A stretch of 64,000 nucleotides of DNA from Nematostella vectensis. Its lineage: Eukaryota > Cnidaria > Anthozoa > Actiniaria > Edwardsiidae. The first letter of the stretch is position 1, and every line of letters begins with the position of its first letter. Both the position numbers and the translations under genes were made by a program. This document shows, piece after piece, positions 47,401 to 61,800 of the stretch. The notes beneath the pieces were generated by a model. The model was not told where the DNA came from, did no database searches, and was given only the letters and a program-made list of their open reading frames with translations. The DNA lies in contig NC_064040.1 in NCBI RefSeq assembly GCF_932526225.1, forward strand, positions 312,001 to 376,000, read 5' to 3'.

Positions 47401-50400
47401 CAAAGATGCTGAGAGTACATAAAAATGTCCCTATACCTTCTTTGTATGTCATGACACACCAAGAACAGTATAATTAAGTATCGATATTTAAAAAAAAAAT
47501 AATAAAGAAAAAAAATAGGCTATCAGCGGGAATCGAAGCCGGGCCGCTGCGTTAGTAGTCAAGTGCCCGCAAAGAAAGACTAACGTGGCATTGCTAAAGG
47601 GAATTGTAATGAAAATTACTTTTAATACTATTGGTATCGTAAACTATCCCAAGCAAAGTCACCATCGGACTGGAGGTTACATTCGGGAAAAGCTTCAGGG
47701 TTACATTCGGGAATTTGTTTTACGAGTGTAACCTCCAAAAGGTTACAATCGATAATTTTTTTTCCGAATGTAAATTACAAAAAGTAACATTAGGAAAATA
47801 AAACAGTATACTCGGTAAAAAAGGTATATCAATCTATCGAGCGCTATGCTCTATTTTAGAATCTACTTAATCAAGTTAACCAAGGAATCTAGTTAGTTCT
47901 TGTGTGCATAAAATATGTACAGGATCCTGAACAAAGCATGAGCACATCAAAGATTCTGAGAGTACATAAAAATGTCCCTATACCTTCTTTTTATGTCATG
48001 ACACACCAAGAACAGTATAATTAAGTATCGATATTTAAAAAAAAAAATAAAGAAAAAAAAAATAGGCTATCAGCGGGAATCGAACCCGGGTCGCTGCGGT
48101 AGTAGTCAAGTGCCCGCTCGAAAGACTAACGTGGCATTGCTGAAGGGAATTGTAATGAAAATTACTTTTAATACTATTGGTATCGTAAACTATCCAAAGC
48201 AAAGTCACCATCGGACTGGAGGTTACATTCGGGAAAAGCTTCAGGGTTACATTCGGGAATTTGTTTTACGAGTGTAACCTCCAAAAGGTTACCATCGATA
48301 ATTTTTTTTCCGAATGTAAATTCCAAAAAGTAACATTAGGAAAAATAAAACAGTATACTCGGAAAAAAAGGTATATCAATCTATCGAGCGCTATGCTCTA
48401 TGTTAGAATCTACTTAATCAAGTTATCCAAGGAATCTAGTTAGTTCTTGTGTGCATAAAATATGTACAGGATCCTGAACAAAGCATGAGCACATCAAAGA
48501 TGCTGAGAGTACATAAAAATGTCCCTATACCTTCTTTTTATGTCATGACACACCAAGAACAGTATAATTAAGTATCGATATTTAAAAAAAAATAATAAAG
48601 AAAAAAAATAGGCTATCAGCGGGAATCGAACCCGGGTCGCTGCGTTAGTAGTCAAGTGCCCGCAACGAAAGACTAACGTGGCATTACTGAAGGGAATTGT
48701 AATGAAAATTACTTTTAATACTATTGGTATCGTAAACTATCCCAAGCAAAGTCACCATCGGACTGGAGGTTACATTCGGGAAAAGCTTCAGGGTTACACT
48801 CGGAAATTTGTTTTACGAGTGTAAACTCCAAAAGGTTACAATCAATAATTTTTTTTCCGAATGTAAATTCCAAAAAGTAACATTAGGAATAATAAAACAG
48901 TATACTCGGAAAAAAGGTATATCAATCTATCGAGCGCTATGCTCTATATTAGAATCTACTTAATCATGTTATCCTATGAATCTAGTTAGTTCTTGTGCGC
49001 ATAAAATATGTACAGGATCCTGAACAAAGCATGAGCACATCAAAGATGCTGAGAGTACATAAAAAAGTCCCTATACCTTCTTTTAATGTCATGACACACC
49101 AAGAACAGTATAATTAAGTATCGATATTTAAAAAAAAAATAAAGAAAAAAAAAAATAGGCTATCAGCGGGAATCGAACCCGGGTCTCTGCGGTAGTAGTC
49201 AAGTGCCCGCTCGACAGACTAACGTGGCATTGCTGAAGGGAATTGTAATGAAAATTACTTTTAATACTATTGGTATCGTTAACTATCCAAAGCAAAGTCA
49301 CCATCGGACTGGAGGTTACATTCGGGAAAAGCTTCAGGGTTACATTCGGGAATTTGTTTTACGAGTGTAACCTCCAAAAGGTTACCATCGATAATTTTTT
49401 TTCCGAATGTAAATTCCAAAAAGTAACATTAGGAAAAATAAAACAGTATACTCGGAAAAAAAGGTATATCAATCTATCGAGCGCTATGCTCTATGTTAGA
49501 ATCTACTTAATCAAGTTATCCAAGGAATCTAGTTAGTTCTTGTGTGCATAAAATATGTACAGGATCCTGAACAAAGCATGAGCACATCAAAGATTCTGAG
49601 AGTACATAAAAATGTCCCTATACCTTCTTTTTATGTCATGACACACCAAGAACAGTATAATTAAGTATCGATATTTAAAAAAAAAAAATAAAGAAAAAAA
49701 AATAGGCTTTCAGCGGGAATCGAACCCGGGTAGCTGCGTTAGTAGTGAAGTGCCGGCAACGAAAGACTAACGTGGCATTGCTGAAGGGAATTGTAATGAA
49801 AATTACTTTTAATACTATTGGTATCGTAAACTATCCCAAGCAAAGTCACCATCGGACTGGAGGTTACATTCGGGAAAAGCTTCAGGGTTACACTCGGGAA
49901 TTTGTTTTACGAGTGTAACCTCCAAAAGGTTACAATCAATAATTTTTTTTCCGAATGTAAATTCCAAAAAGTAACATTAGGAATAATAAAACAGTATACT
50001 CGGAAAAAAAGGTATATCAATCTATCGAGCGCTATGCTCTATGTTAGAATCTACTTAATCAAGTTATCCAAGGAATCTAGTTAGTTCTTGTGTGCATAAA
50101 ATATGTACAGGATCCTGAACAAAGCATGAGCACATCAAAGATGCTGAGAGTACATAAAAATGTCCCTATACCTTTTTTTTATGTCATGACACAAAAGAAC
50201 AGTATAATTAAGTATCGATAAAAAAAAAAAAAAAATTAAGAAAAAAAAAAATAGGCTATCAGCGGGAATCGAACCCGGGTCGCTGCGGTAGTAGTCAAGT
50301 TCCCGCTCGAAAGACTAACGTGGCATTGCTGAAGGGAATTGTAATGAAAATTACTTTTAATACTATTGGTATCGTAAACTATCCAATGCAAAGTCACCAT

Positions 50401-52451
50401 CGGACTGGAGGTTACATTCGGGAAAAGCTTCAGGGTTACATTCGGGAATTTGTTTTACGAGTGTAACCTCCAAAAGGTTACCATCGATAATTTTTTTTCC
50501 GAATGTAAATTCCAAAAAGTAACATTAGGAAAAATAAAACAGTATACTCGGAAAAAAAGGTATATCAATCTATCGAGCGCTATGCTCTATGTTAGAATCT
50601 ACTTAATCAAGTTATCCAAGGAATCTAGTTAGTTCTTGTGTGCATAAAATATGTACAGGATCCTGAACAAAGCATGAGCACATCAAAGATTCTGAGAGTA
50701 CATAAAAATGTCCCTATACCTTCTTTTTATGTCATGACACACCAAGAACAGTATAATTAAGTATCGATATTAAAAAAAAAATAAAGAAAAAAAAAAATAG
50801 GCTATCAGCGGGAATCGAACCCGGGTCGCTGCGTTAGTAGTCAAGTGCCCGCAACGAAAGACTAACGTGGCATTGCTGAAGGGAATTGTAATGAAAATTA
50901 ATTTTAATACTATTGGTATCGTAAACTATCCCAAGCAAAGTCACCATCGGACTGGAGGTTACATTCGGGAAAAGCTTCAGGGTTACATTCGGGAATTTGT
51001 TTTACGAGTGTAACCTCCAAAAGGTTACAATCGATAATTTTTTTTCCGAATGTAAACTCCAAAAAGTAACATTAGGAAAAATAAAACAGTATACTCGGAA
51101 AAAAAGGTATATCAATCTATCGAGCGCTATGCTCTATGTTAGAATCTACTTAATCAAGTTATCCAAGGAATCTAGTTAGTTCTTGTGTGCATAAAATATG
51201 TACAGGATCCTGAACAAAGCATGAGCACATCAAAGATGCTGAGAGTACATAAAAATGTCCCTATACCTTCTTTTTATGTCATGACACACCAAGAACAGTA
51301 TAATTAAGTATCTATATTTAAAAAAAAATAATAAAGAAAAAAAAAATAGGGTATCAGCGGGAATCGAACCCGGGTCGCTGCGTTAGTAGTCAAGTGCCCG
51401 CAACGAAAGACTAACGTGGCATTACTGAAGGGAATTGTAATGAAAATTACTTTTAATACTATTGGTATCGTAAACTATCCCAAGCAAAGTCACCATCGGA
51501 CTGGAGGTTACATTCGGGAAAAGCTTCAGGGTTACACTCGGGAATTTGTTTTACGAGTGTAACCTCCAAAATGTCACAATCAATAATTTTTTTTCCGAAT
51601 GTAAATTCCAAAAAGTAACATTAGGAATAATAAAACAGTATACTCGGAAAAAAAGGTATATCAATCTATCGAGCGCTATGCTCTATGTTAGAATCTACTT
51701 AATCAAGTTATCCAAGGAATCTAGTTAGTTCTTGTGCGCATAAAATATGTACAGGATCCTGAACAAAGCATGAGCACATCAAAGATGCTGAGAGTACATC
51801 AAAATGTCCCTATACCTTCTTTTTATGTCATGACACACCAAGAACAGTATAATTAAGTATCGATATTTTTAAAAAAAAAAAAAGAAAAGAAAATAGGCTA
51901 TCAGCGGGAATCGAACCCGGGTAGTTGCGTTAGTAGTCAAGTGCCCGCAACGAAAGACTAACGTGGCATTGCTGAAGGGAATCGTAAAAAAAATTACTTT
52001 TAATACTATTGGTATCGTAAACTATCCCAAGCAAAGTCAACATCGGACTGGAGGTTACATTCGGGAAAAGCTTCAGGGTTACATTCGGGAATTTGTTTTA
52101 CGAGTGTAACCTCCAAAAGGTTACAATCAATAATTTTTTTCCGAATGTAAATTCCAAAAAGTAACATTAGGAAAAATAAAACAGTATACTCGGAGAAAAA
52201 GGTATATCAATCTATCGAGCGCTATGCTCTATGTTAGAATCTACTTAATCAAGTTATCCAAGGAATCTAGTTAGTTCTTTTGCGCATAAAATATGTACAG
52301 GATCCTGAACAAAGCATGAGCACATCAAAGATGCTGAGAGTACATAAAAATGTCCCTATACCTTCTTTTTATGTCATGACACACCAAGAACAGTATAATT
52401 AAGTATCGATATTTAAAAAAAAAAATAAAGAAAAAAAAATAGGCTATCAGC
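44429..52451. repeat. Satellite array after the retrotransposon, with a 1094-bp dimer duplication
   Basis: Anchors are 44433, 44979, 45527, 46073, 46621, 47167, 47715, 48261, 48808, 49354, 49902, 50450, 50997, 51546 and 52093. Anchors 45527 and 46073 match 46621 and 47167, each 1094 bp apart, sharing 'gtaaaatatccc', 'caccattggac', 'ttcttgagtgc' and 'aattatgtatcg'. Class C monomers occur at 44979, 48261, 49354 and 50450. Strict class B ('gccagcaacg') is absent. Near 50215 one monomer has lost the 'tattt' before its A-tract. Confidence 0.95.
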
Positions 52452-52813
52452 GGGAATCGAACCCGGGTCGCTGCGGTAGTAGTCAAATGCCCGCAACGAA
52501 AGACTAACGTGGCATTGCTGAAGGGAATTGTAATGAAAATTACTTTTAATACTATTGGTATCGTAAACTATCCCAAGCAAAGTCACCATCGGACTGGAGG
52601 TTACATTCGGGAAAAGCTTCAGGGTTACATTCGGGAATCGAACCCGGGTCACTGCGTTAGTAGTCAAGTGCCCGCAACGAAAGACTAACGTGGCATTGCT
52701 GAAGGGAATTGTAATAAAAATTACTTTTAATACTATTGGTATCGTATACTATCCCAAGCAAAGTCACCATCGGACTGGAGGTTACATTCGGGAAAAGCTT
52801 CAGGGTTACATTC
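52452..52813. repeat. 181-bp partial-monomer tandem duplication
   Basis: The segment from the tRNA-like 'gggaatcgaac' to the motif-cluster 'ttcgggaat' occurs twice, at 52452-52632 and 52633-52813. The junction lies in 'tcgggaatcgaac' at 52631, where 'cgggaat' is shared by both parental sites. This is an unequal exchange through 7 bp of microhomology between two different parts of the monomer. The two halves differ ('ctgcggtag' and 'tcaaatgcc' against 'ctgcgttag' and 'tcaagtgcc'), so different parents were joined. The unit is almost exactly one third of the monomer. Confidence 0.9.
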
Positions 52814-55800
52814 GGGAATTTGTTTTACGAGTGTAACCTCCAAAAGGTTACAATCGATAATTTTTTTTCCGAATGTAAATTCCAAAAAGTAACATTAGGA
52901 AAAATAAAACAGTATACTCGGAAAAAAAGGTATATCAATCTATCGAGCGCTATGCTCTATGTTAGAATCTACTTAATCAAGTTATCCAAGGAATCTAGTA
53001 AGTTCTTGTGCGCATAAAATATGTACAGGATCCTGAACAAAGCATGAGCACATCAAAGATGCTGAGAGTACATAAAAACGTCCCTATACCTTCTTTTTAT
53101 GTCATGACACACCAAGAACAGTATAATTAAGTATCGATATTTAAAAAAAAAATAAAGAAAAAAAAATAGGCTATCAGCGGGAATCGAACCCGGGTCGCTG
53201 CGTTAGTAGTCACGTGCCCGCAACGAAAGACTAACGTGGCATTGCTGAAGGGGATTGTAATGAAAATTACTTTTAATACTATTGGTATCGTAAACTATCC
53301 AAAGCAAAGTCACCATCGGACTGGAGGTTACATTCGGGAAAAGCTTCAGGGTTACATTCGGGAATTTGTTTTACGAGTGTAACCTCCAAAAGGTTACCAT
53401 CGATAATTTTTTTTTCCGAATGTAAATTCCAAAAAGTAACATTAGGAAAAATAAAACAGTATACTCGGAAAAAAAGGTATATCAATCTATCGAGCGCTAT
53501 GCTCTATGTTAGAATCTACTTAATCAAGTTATCCAAGGAATCTAGTTAGTTCTTGTGTGCATAAAATATGTACAGGATCCTGAACAAAGCATGAGCACAT
53601 CAAAGATGCTGAGAGTACATAAAAATGTCCCTATACCTTCTTTTTATGTCATGACACACCAAAAACAGTATAATTAAGTATCGATATTTAACAAAAAATA
53701 ATAAAGAAAAAAAATAGGCTATCAGCGGGAATCGAACCCGGGTCGCTGCGTTAGTAGCCAAGTGCCCACAACGAAAGACTAACGTGGCATTACTGAACGG
53801 AATTGTAATGAAAATTACTTTTAATACTATTGGTATCGTAAACTATCCCAAGCAAAGTCACCATCGGACTGGAGGTTACATTCGGGAAAAGCTTCAGGGT
53901 TACATTCGGGAATTTGTTTTACGAGTGTAACCTCCAAAAGGTTACAATCGATAATTTTTTTTCCGAATGTAAATTCCAAAAAGTAACATTAGGAAAAATA
54001 AAACAGTATACTCGAAAAAAAAGGTATATCAATCTATCGAGCGCTATGCTCTATGTTAGAATCTACTTAATCAAGTTAACCAAGGAATCTAGTTAGTTCT
54101 TGTGTGCATAAAATATGTACAGGATCCTGAACAAAGCATGAGCACATCAAAGATGCTGAGAGTACATAAAAATGTCCCTATACCTTCTTTGTATGTCATG
54201 ACACACCAAGAACAGTATAATTAAGTATCGATATTTAAAAAAAAAATAAAGAAAAAAAAATAGGCTATCAGCGGGAATCGAACCCGGGCCGCTGCGTTAG
54301 TAGTCAAGTGCCCGCAAAGAAAGACTAACGTGGCATTGCTGAAGGGAATTGTAATGAAAATTACTTTTAATACCATTGGTATCGTAAACTATCCCAAGCA
54401 AAGTCACCATCGGACTGGAGTTTACATTCGGGAAAAGCTTTAGGGTTACATTCGGGAATTTGTTTTACAAGTGTAACCTCCAAAAGGTTACAATCGATAA
54501 TTTTTTTTCCGAATGTAAATTCCAAAAAGTAACATTAGGAAAAATAAAACAGTATACTCGGAAAAAAAGGTATATCAATCTATCGAGCGCTATGCTCTAT
54601 GTTAGAATCTACTTAATCAAGTTATCCAAGGAATCTAGTTAGTTCTTGTGTGCATAAAATATGTACAGGATCCTGAACAAAGCATGAGCACATCAAAGAT
54701 GCTGAGAGTACATAAAAATGTCCGTATACCTTCTTTTTATGTCATGACACACCAAGAACAGTATAATTAAGTATCGATATTTAAAAAAAAAAAATAAAAA
54801 AAAAATAATAGGCTATCAGCGTGAATCGAACCCGGGTCGCTGCGTTAGTAGTCAAGTGCCCGCAACGAAAGACTAACGTTGCATTGCTGAAGGGAATTGT
54901 AATGAAAATTACTTTTAATACTATTGGTATCGTAAACTATCCCAAGCAAAGTCACCATCGGACTGGAGGTTACATTCGGGAAAAGCTACAGGGTTACATT
55001 CGATAATTTGTATTACGAGTGTAAACTCCAAAAGGTTACAATCGATAATTTTTTTTCCGAATGTAAATTCCAAAAAGTAACATTAGGAAAAATAAAACAG
55101 TATACTCGAAAAAAAAGGTATATCAATCTATCGAGCGCTATGCTCTATGTTAGAATCTACTTAATCAAGTTAACCAAGGAATCTAGTTAGTTCTTATGTG
55201 CATAAAATATGTACAGGATCCTGAACAAAGCATGAGCACATCAAAGATGCTGAGAGTACATAAAAATGTCCCTATACCTTCTTTGTATGTCATGACACAC
55301 CAAGAACAGTATAATTAAGTATCGATATTTAAAAAAAAGATAAAGAAAAAAAATAGGCTATCAGCGGGAATCGAACCCGGGCCGCTGCGTTAGTAGTCAA
55401 GTGCCCGCAAAGAAAGACTAACGTGGCATTGCTGAAGGGAATTGTAATGAAAATTACTTTTAATACTATTGGTATCGTAAACTATCCCAAGCAAAGTCAC
55501 CATCGGACTGGAGGTTACATTCGGGAAAAGCTTCAGGGTTACATTCGGGAATTTGTTTTACGAGTGTAACCTCCAAAAGGTTACAATCGATAATTTTTTT
55601 TCCGAATGTAAATTGCAAAAAGTAACATTAGGAAAATAAAACAGTATACTCGGTAAAAAATTTATATCAATCTATCGAGCGCTATGCTCTATGTTAGAAT
55701 CTACTTAATCAAGTTAACCAAGGAATCTAGTTAGTTCTTGTGTGCATAAAATATGTACAGGATCCTGAACAAAGCATGAGCACATCAAAGATGCTGAGAG

Positions 55801-58800
55801 TACATAAAAATGTCCCTATACCTTCTTTTTATGTCATGACACACCAAGAACAGTATAATTAAGTATCGATATTTAAAAAAAAAAAAAAAAGTAAAAAAAA
55901 TAGGCTATCAGCGGGAATCGAACCCGGGTCGCTGCGTTAGTAGTCAAGTGCCCGCAACGAAAGACTAACGTGGCATTACTGAAGGGAATTGTAATGAAAA
56001 TTACTTTTAATACTATTGGTATCGTAAACTATCCCAAGCAAAGTCACCATCGGACTGGAGGTTACATTCGGGAAAAGCTTCAGGGTTACATTCGGGAATT
56101 TGTTTTACGAGTGTAACCTCCAAAAGGTTACAATCGATAATTTTTTTTCCGAATGTAAATTCCAAAAAGTAACATTAGTAAAAATAAAACAGTATACTCG
56201 AAAAAAAAGGTATATCAATCTATCGAGCGCTATGCTCTATGTTAGAATCTACTTAATCAAGTTAACCAAGGAATCTAGTTAGTTCTTGTGTGCATAAAAT
56301 ATGAACAGGATCCTGAACAAAGCATGAGCACATCAAAGATTCTGAGAGTACATAAAAATGTCCCTATACCTTCTTTTTATGTCATGACACACCAAGAACA
56401 GTATTATTAAGTATCGATATTTAAAAAAAAAGAAAAAAAAATAGGCTATCAGCGGGAATCGAACCCGGGTAGCTGCGTTAGTAGTCAAGTGCCCGCAACG
56501 AAAGACTAACGTGGCATTGCTGAAGGGGATTGTAATGAAAATTACTTTTAATACTATTGGTATCGTAAACTATCCCAAGCAAAGTCACCATCGGACTGGA
56601 GGTCACATTCGGGAAAAGCTTTAGGGTTACATTCGGGAATTTGTTTTACGAGTGTAACCTCCAAAAGGTTACAATCGATAATTTTTTTTCCGAATGTAAA
56701 TTCCAAAAGGTAACATTAGGAAAAATAAAACAGTATACTCGGAGAAAAAGGTATATCAATCTATCGAGCGCTATGCTCTATGTTAGAATCTACTTAATCA
56801 AGTTATCCAAGGAATCTAGTTAGTTCTTGTGCGCATAAAATATGTACAGGATCCTGAACAAAGCATGAGCACATCAAAGATGCTGAGAGTACATAAAAAT
56901 GTCCCTATACCTTCTTTGTATGTCATGACACACCAAGAACAGTATAATTAAGTATCGATATTTAAAAAAAAAAAATAAAAAAATAAAAATAGGCTATCAG
57001 CGGGAATCGAACCCGGGTTGCTGCGGTAGTAGTCAAGTGCCCGCAACGAAAGACTAACGTGGCATTGCTGAAGGGAATTGTAATGAAAATTACTTTTAAT
57101 ACTATTGGTATCGTAAACTATCCCAAGCAAAGTCACCATCGGACTGGAGGTTACATTCGGGAAAAGCTTTAGGGTTACATTCGGGAATTTGTTTTACGAG
57201 TGTAACCTCCAAAAGGTTACAATCGATAATTTTTTTTCCGAATGTAAATTCCAAAAAGTAACATTAGGAAAAATAAAACAGTATACTCGGAAAAAAAGGT
57301 ATATCAATCTATCGAGCGCTATGCTCTATGTTAGAATCTACTTAATCAAGTTATCCAAGGAATCTAGTTAGTTCTTGTGTGCATAAAATATGTACAGGAT
57401 CCTGAACAAAGCATGAGCACATCAAAGATGCTGAGAGTACATAAAAATGTCCGTATACCTTCTTTTTATGTCATGACACACCAAGAACAGTATAATTAAG
57501 TATCGATATTTAAAAAAAAAAAATAAAGAAAAAAAAATAGGCTATCAGCGGGAATCGAACCCGGGTCGCTGCGTTAGTAGTCAAGTGCCCGCAACGAAAG
57601 ACTAACGTGGCATTGATGAAGGGAATTGTAATGAAAATTACTTTTAATACTATTGGTATCGTAAACTATCCCAAGCAAAGTCACCATCGGACTGGAGGTT
57701 ACATTCGGGAAAAGCTTCACGGTTACACTCGGGAATTTGTTTTACGAGTGTAACCTCCAAAAGGTTACAATCAATAATTTTTTTTCCGAATGTAAATTCC
57801 AAAAAGTAACATTAGGAATAATAAAACAGTATACTCGGAAAAAAAGGTATATCAATCTATCGAGCGCTATGCCCTATGTTAGAATCTACTTAATCAAGTT
57901 ATCCAAGGAATCTAGTTAGTTCTTGTGTGCATAAAATATGTACAGGATCCTGAACAAAGCATGAGCACATCAAAGATTCTGAGAGTACATAAAAATGTCC
58001 CTATACCTTCTTTTTTATGTCATGACACACCAAGAACAGTATAATTAAGTATCGATATTAAAAAAAAAATAAAGAAAAAAAAATAGGCTATCAGCGGGAA
58101 TCGAACCCGGGTCGCTGCGGTAGTAGTCAAGTGCCCGCTCGAAAGACTAACGTGGCATTGCTGAAGGGAATTGTAATGAAAATTACTTTTAATACTATTG
58201 GTATCGTAAACTATCCAAAGCAAAGTCACCATCGGACTGGAGGTTACATTCGGGAAAAGCTTCAGGGTTACATTCGGGAATTTGTTTTACGAGTGTAACC
58301 TCCAAAAGGTTACCATCGATAATTTTTTTTCCGAATGTAAATTCCAAAAAGTAACATTAGGAAAAATAAAATAGTATACTCGGAAAAAAAGGTATATCAA
58401 TCTATCGAGCGCTATGCTCTATGTTAGAATCTACTTAATCAAGTTATCCAAGGAATCTAGTTAGTTCTTGTGTGCATAAAATATGTACAGGATCCTGAAC
58501 AAAGCATGAGCACATCAAAGATTCTGAGAGTACATAAAAATGTCCCTATACCTTCTTTTTATGTCATGACACACCAAGAACAGTATAATTAAGTATCGAT
58601 ATTAAAAAAAAAAAGAAAAAAAAATAGGCTATCAGCGGGAATCGAACCCGGGTAGCTGCGTTAGTAGTCAAGTGCCCGCAACGAAAGACTAACGTGGCAT
58701 TGCTGAAGGGGATTGTAATGAAAATTACTTTTAATACTATTGGTATCGTAAACTATCCCAAGCAAAGTCACCATCGGACTGGAGGTCACATTCGGGAAAA

Positions 58801-61800
58801 GCTTTAGGGTTACATTCGGGAATTTGTTTTACGAGTGTAACCTCCAAAAGGTTACAATCGATAATTTTTTTTCCGAATGTGAATTCCAAAAAGTAACATT
58901 AGGAAAATAAAACAGTATACTCGGTAAAAAATTTATATCAATCTATCGAGCGCTATGCTCTATGTTAGAATCTACTTAATCAAGTTAACCAAGGAATCTA
59001 GTTAGTTCTTGTGTGCATAAAATATGTACAGGATCCTGAACAAAGCATGAGCACATCAAAGATGCTGAGAGTACATAAAAATGTCCCTATACCTTCTTTT
59101 TATGTCATGACACACCAAGAACAGTATAATTAAGTATCGATATTTAAAAAAAAATAATAAAGTAAAAAAAATAGGCTATCAGCGGGAATCGAACCCGGGT
59201 CGCTGCGTTAGTAGTCAAGTGCCCGCAACGAAAGACTAACGTGGCATTACTGAAGGGAATTGTAATGAAAATTACTTTTAATACTATTGGTATCGTAAAC
59301 TATCCCAAGCAAAGTCACCATCGGACTGGAGGTTACATTCGGGAAAAGCTTCAGGGTTACATTCGGGAATTTGTTTTACGAGTGTAACCTCCAAAAGGTT
59401 ACAATCGATAATTTTTTTTCCGAATGTAAATTCCAAAAAGTAACATTAGTAAAAATAAAACAGTATACTCGAAAAAAAAGGTATATCAATCTATCGAGCG
59501 CTATGCTCTATGTTAGAATCTACTTAATCAAGTTAACCAAGGAATCTAGTTAGTTCTTGTGTGCATAAAATATGAACAGGATCCTGAACAAAGCATGAGC
59601 ACATCAAAGATTCTGAGAGTACATAAAAATGTCCCTATACCTTCTTTTTATGTCATGACACACCAAGAACAGTATTATTAAGTATCGATATTTAAAAAAA
59701 AAGAAAAAAAAATAGGCTATCAGCGGGAATCGAACCCGGGTAGCTGCGTTAGTAGTCAAGTGCCCGCAACGAAAGACTAACGTGGCATTGCTGAAGGGGA
59801 TTGTAATGAAAATTACTTTTAATACTATTGGTATCGTAAACTATCCCAAGCAAAGTCACCATCGGACTGGAGGTCACATTCGGGAAAAGCTTTAGGGTTA
59901 CATTCGGGAATTTGTTTTACGAGTGTAACCTCCAAAAGGTTACAATCGATAATTTTTTTTCCGAATGTAAATTCCAAAAGGTAACATTAGGAAAAATAAA
60001 ACAGTATACTCGGAGAAAAAGGTATATCAATCTATCGAGCGCTATGCTCTATGTTAGAATCTACTTAATCAAGTTATCCAAGGAATCTAGTTAGTTCTTG
60101 TGCGCATAAAATATGTACAGGATCCTGAACAAAGCATGAGCACATCAAAGATGCTGAGAGTACATAAAAATGTCCCTATACCTTCTTTGTATGTCATGAC
60201 ACACCAAGAACAGTATAATTAAGTATCGATATTTAAAAAAAAAAAATAAAGAAAAAAAAATAGGCTATCAGCGGGAATCGAACCCGGGTTGCTGCGGTAG
60301 TAGTCAAGTGCCCGCAACGAAAGACTAACGTGGCATTGCTGAAGGGAATTGTAATAAAAATTACTTTTAATACTATTGGTATCGTAAACTATCCCAAGCA
60401 AAGTCACCATCGGACTGGAGGTTACATTCGGGAAAAGCTTTAGGGTTACATTCGGGAATTTGTTTTACGAGTGTAACCTCCAAAAGGTTACAATCGATAA
60501 TTTTTTTTCCGAATGTAAATTCCAAAAAGTAACATTAGGAAAAATAAAACAGTATACTCGGAAAAAAAGGTATATCAATCTATCGAGCGCTATGCTCTAT
60601 GTTAGAATCTACTTAATCAAGTTATCCAAGGAATCTAGTTAGTTCTTGTGTGCATAAAATATGTACAGGATCCTGAACAAAGCATGAGCACATCAAAGAT
60701 GCTGAGAGTACATAAAAATGTCCGTATACCTTCTTTTTATGTCATGACACACCAAGAACAGTATAATTAAGTATCGATATTTAAAAAAAAAAAATAAAGA
60801 AAAAAAAATAGGCTATCAGCGGGAATCGAACCCGGGTCGCTGCGTTAGTAGTCAAGTGCCCGCAACGAAAGACTAACGTTGCATTGCTGAAGGGAATTGT
60901 AATGAAAATTACTTTTAATACTATTGGTATCGTAAACTATCCCAAGCAAAGTCACCATCGGACTGGAGGTTACATTCGGGAAAAGCTTCAGGGTTACATT
61001 CGATAATTTGTATTACGAGTGTAAACTCCAAAAGGTTACAATCGATAATTTTTTTTCCGAATGTAAATTCCAAAAAGTAACATTAGGAAAAATAAAACAG
61101 TATACTCGAAAAAAAAGGTATATCAATCTATCGAGCGCTATGCTCTATGTTAGAATCTACTTAATCAAGTTAACCAAGGAATCTAGTTAGTTCTTGTGTG
61201 CATAAAATATGTACAGGATCCTGAACAAAGCATGAGCACATCAAAGATGCTGAGAGTACATAAAAATGTCCCTATACCTTCTTTTTATGTCATGACACAC
61301 CAAGAACAGTATAATTAAGTATCGATATTTAAAAAAAAAAAATAAAGAAAAAAAAATAGGCTATCAGCGGGAATCGAACCCGGGTTGCTGCGGTAGTAGT
61401 CAAGTGCCCGCAACGAAAGACTAACGTGGCATTGCTGAAGGGAATTGTAATAAAAATTACTTTTAATACTATTGGTATCGTAAACTATCCCAAGCAAAGT
61501 CACCATCGGACTGGAGGTTACATTCGGGAAAAGCTTTAGGGTTACATTCGGGAATTTGTTTTACGAGTGTAACCTCCAAAAGGTTACAATCGATAATTTT
61601 TTTTCCGAATGTAAATTCCAAAAAGTAACATTAGGAAAAATAAAACAGTATACTCGGAAAAAAAGGTATATCAATCTATCGAGCGCTATGCTCTATGTTA
61701 GAATCTACTTAATCAAGTTATCCAAGGAATCTAGTTAGTTCTTGTGTGCATAAAATATGTACAGGATCCTGAACAAAGCATGAGCACATCAAAGATGCTG

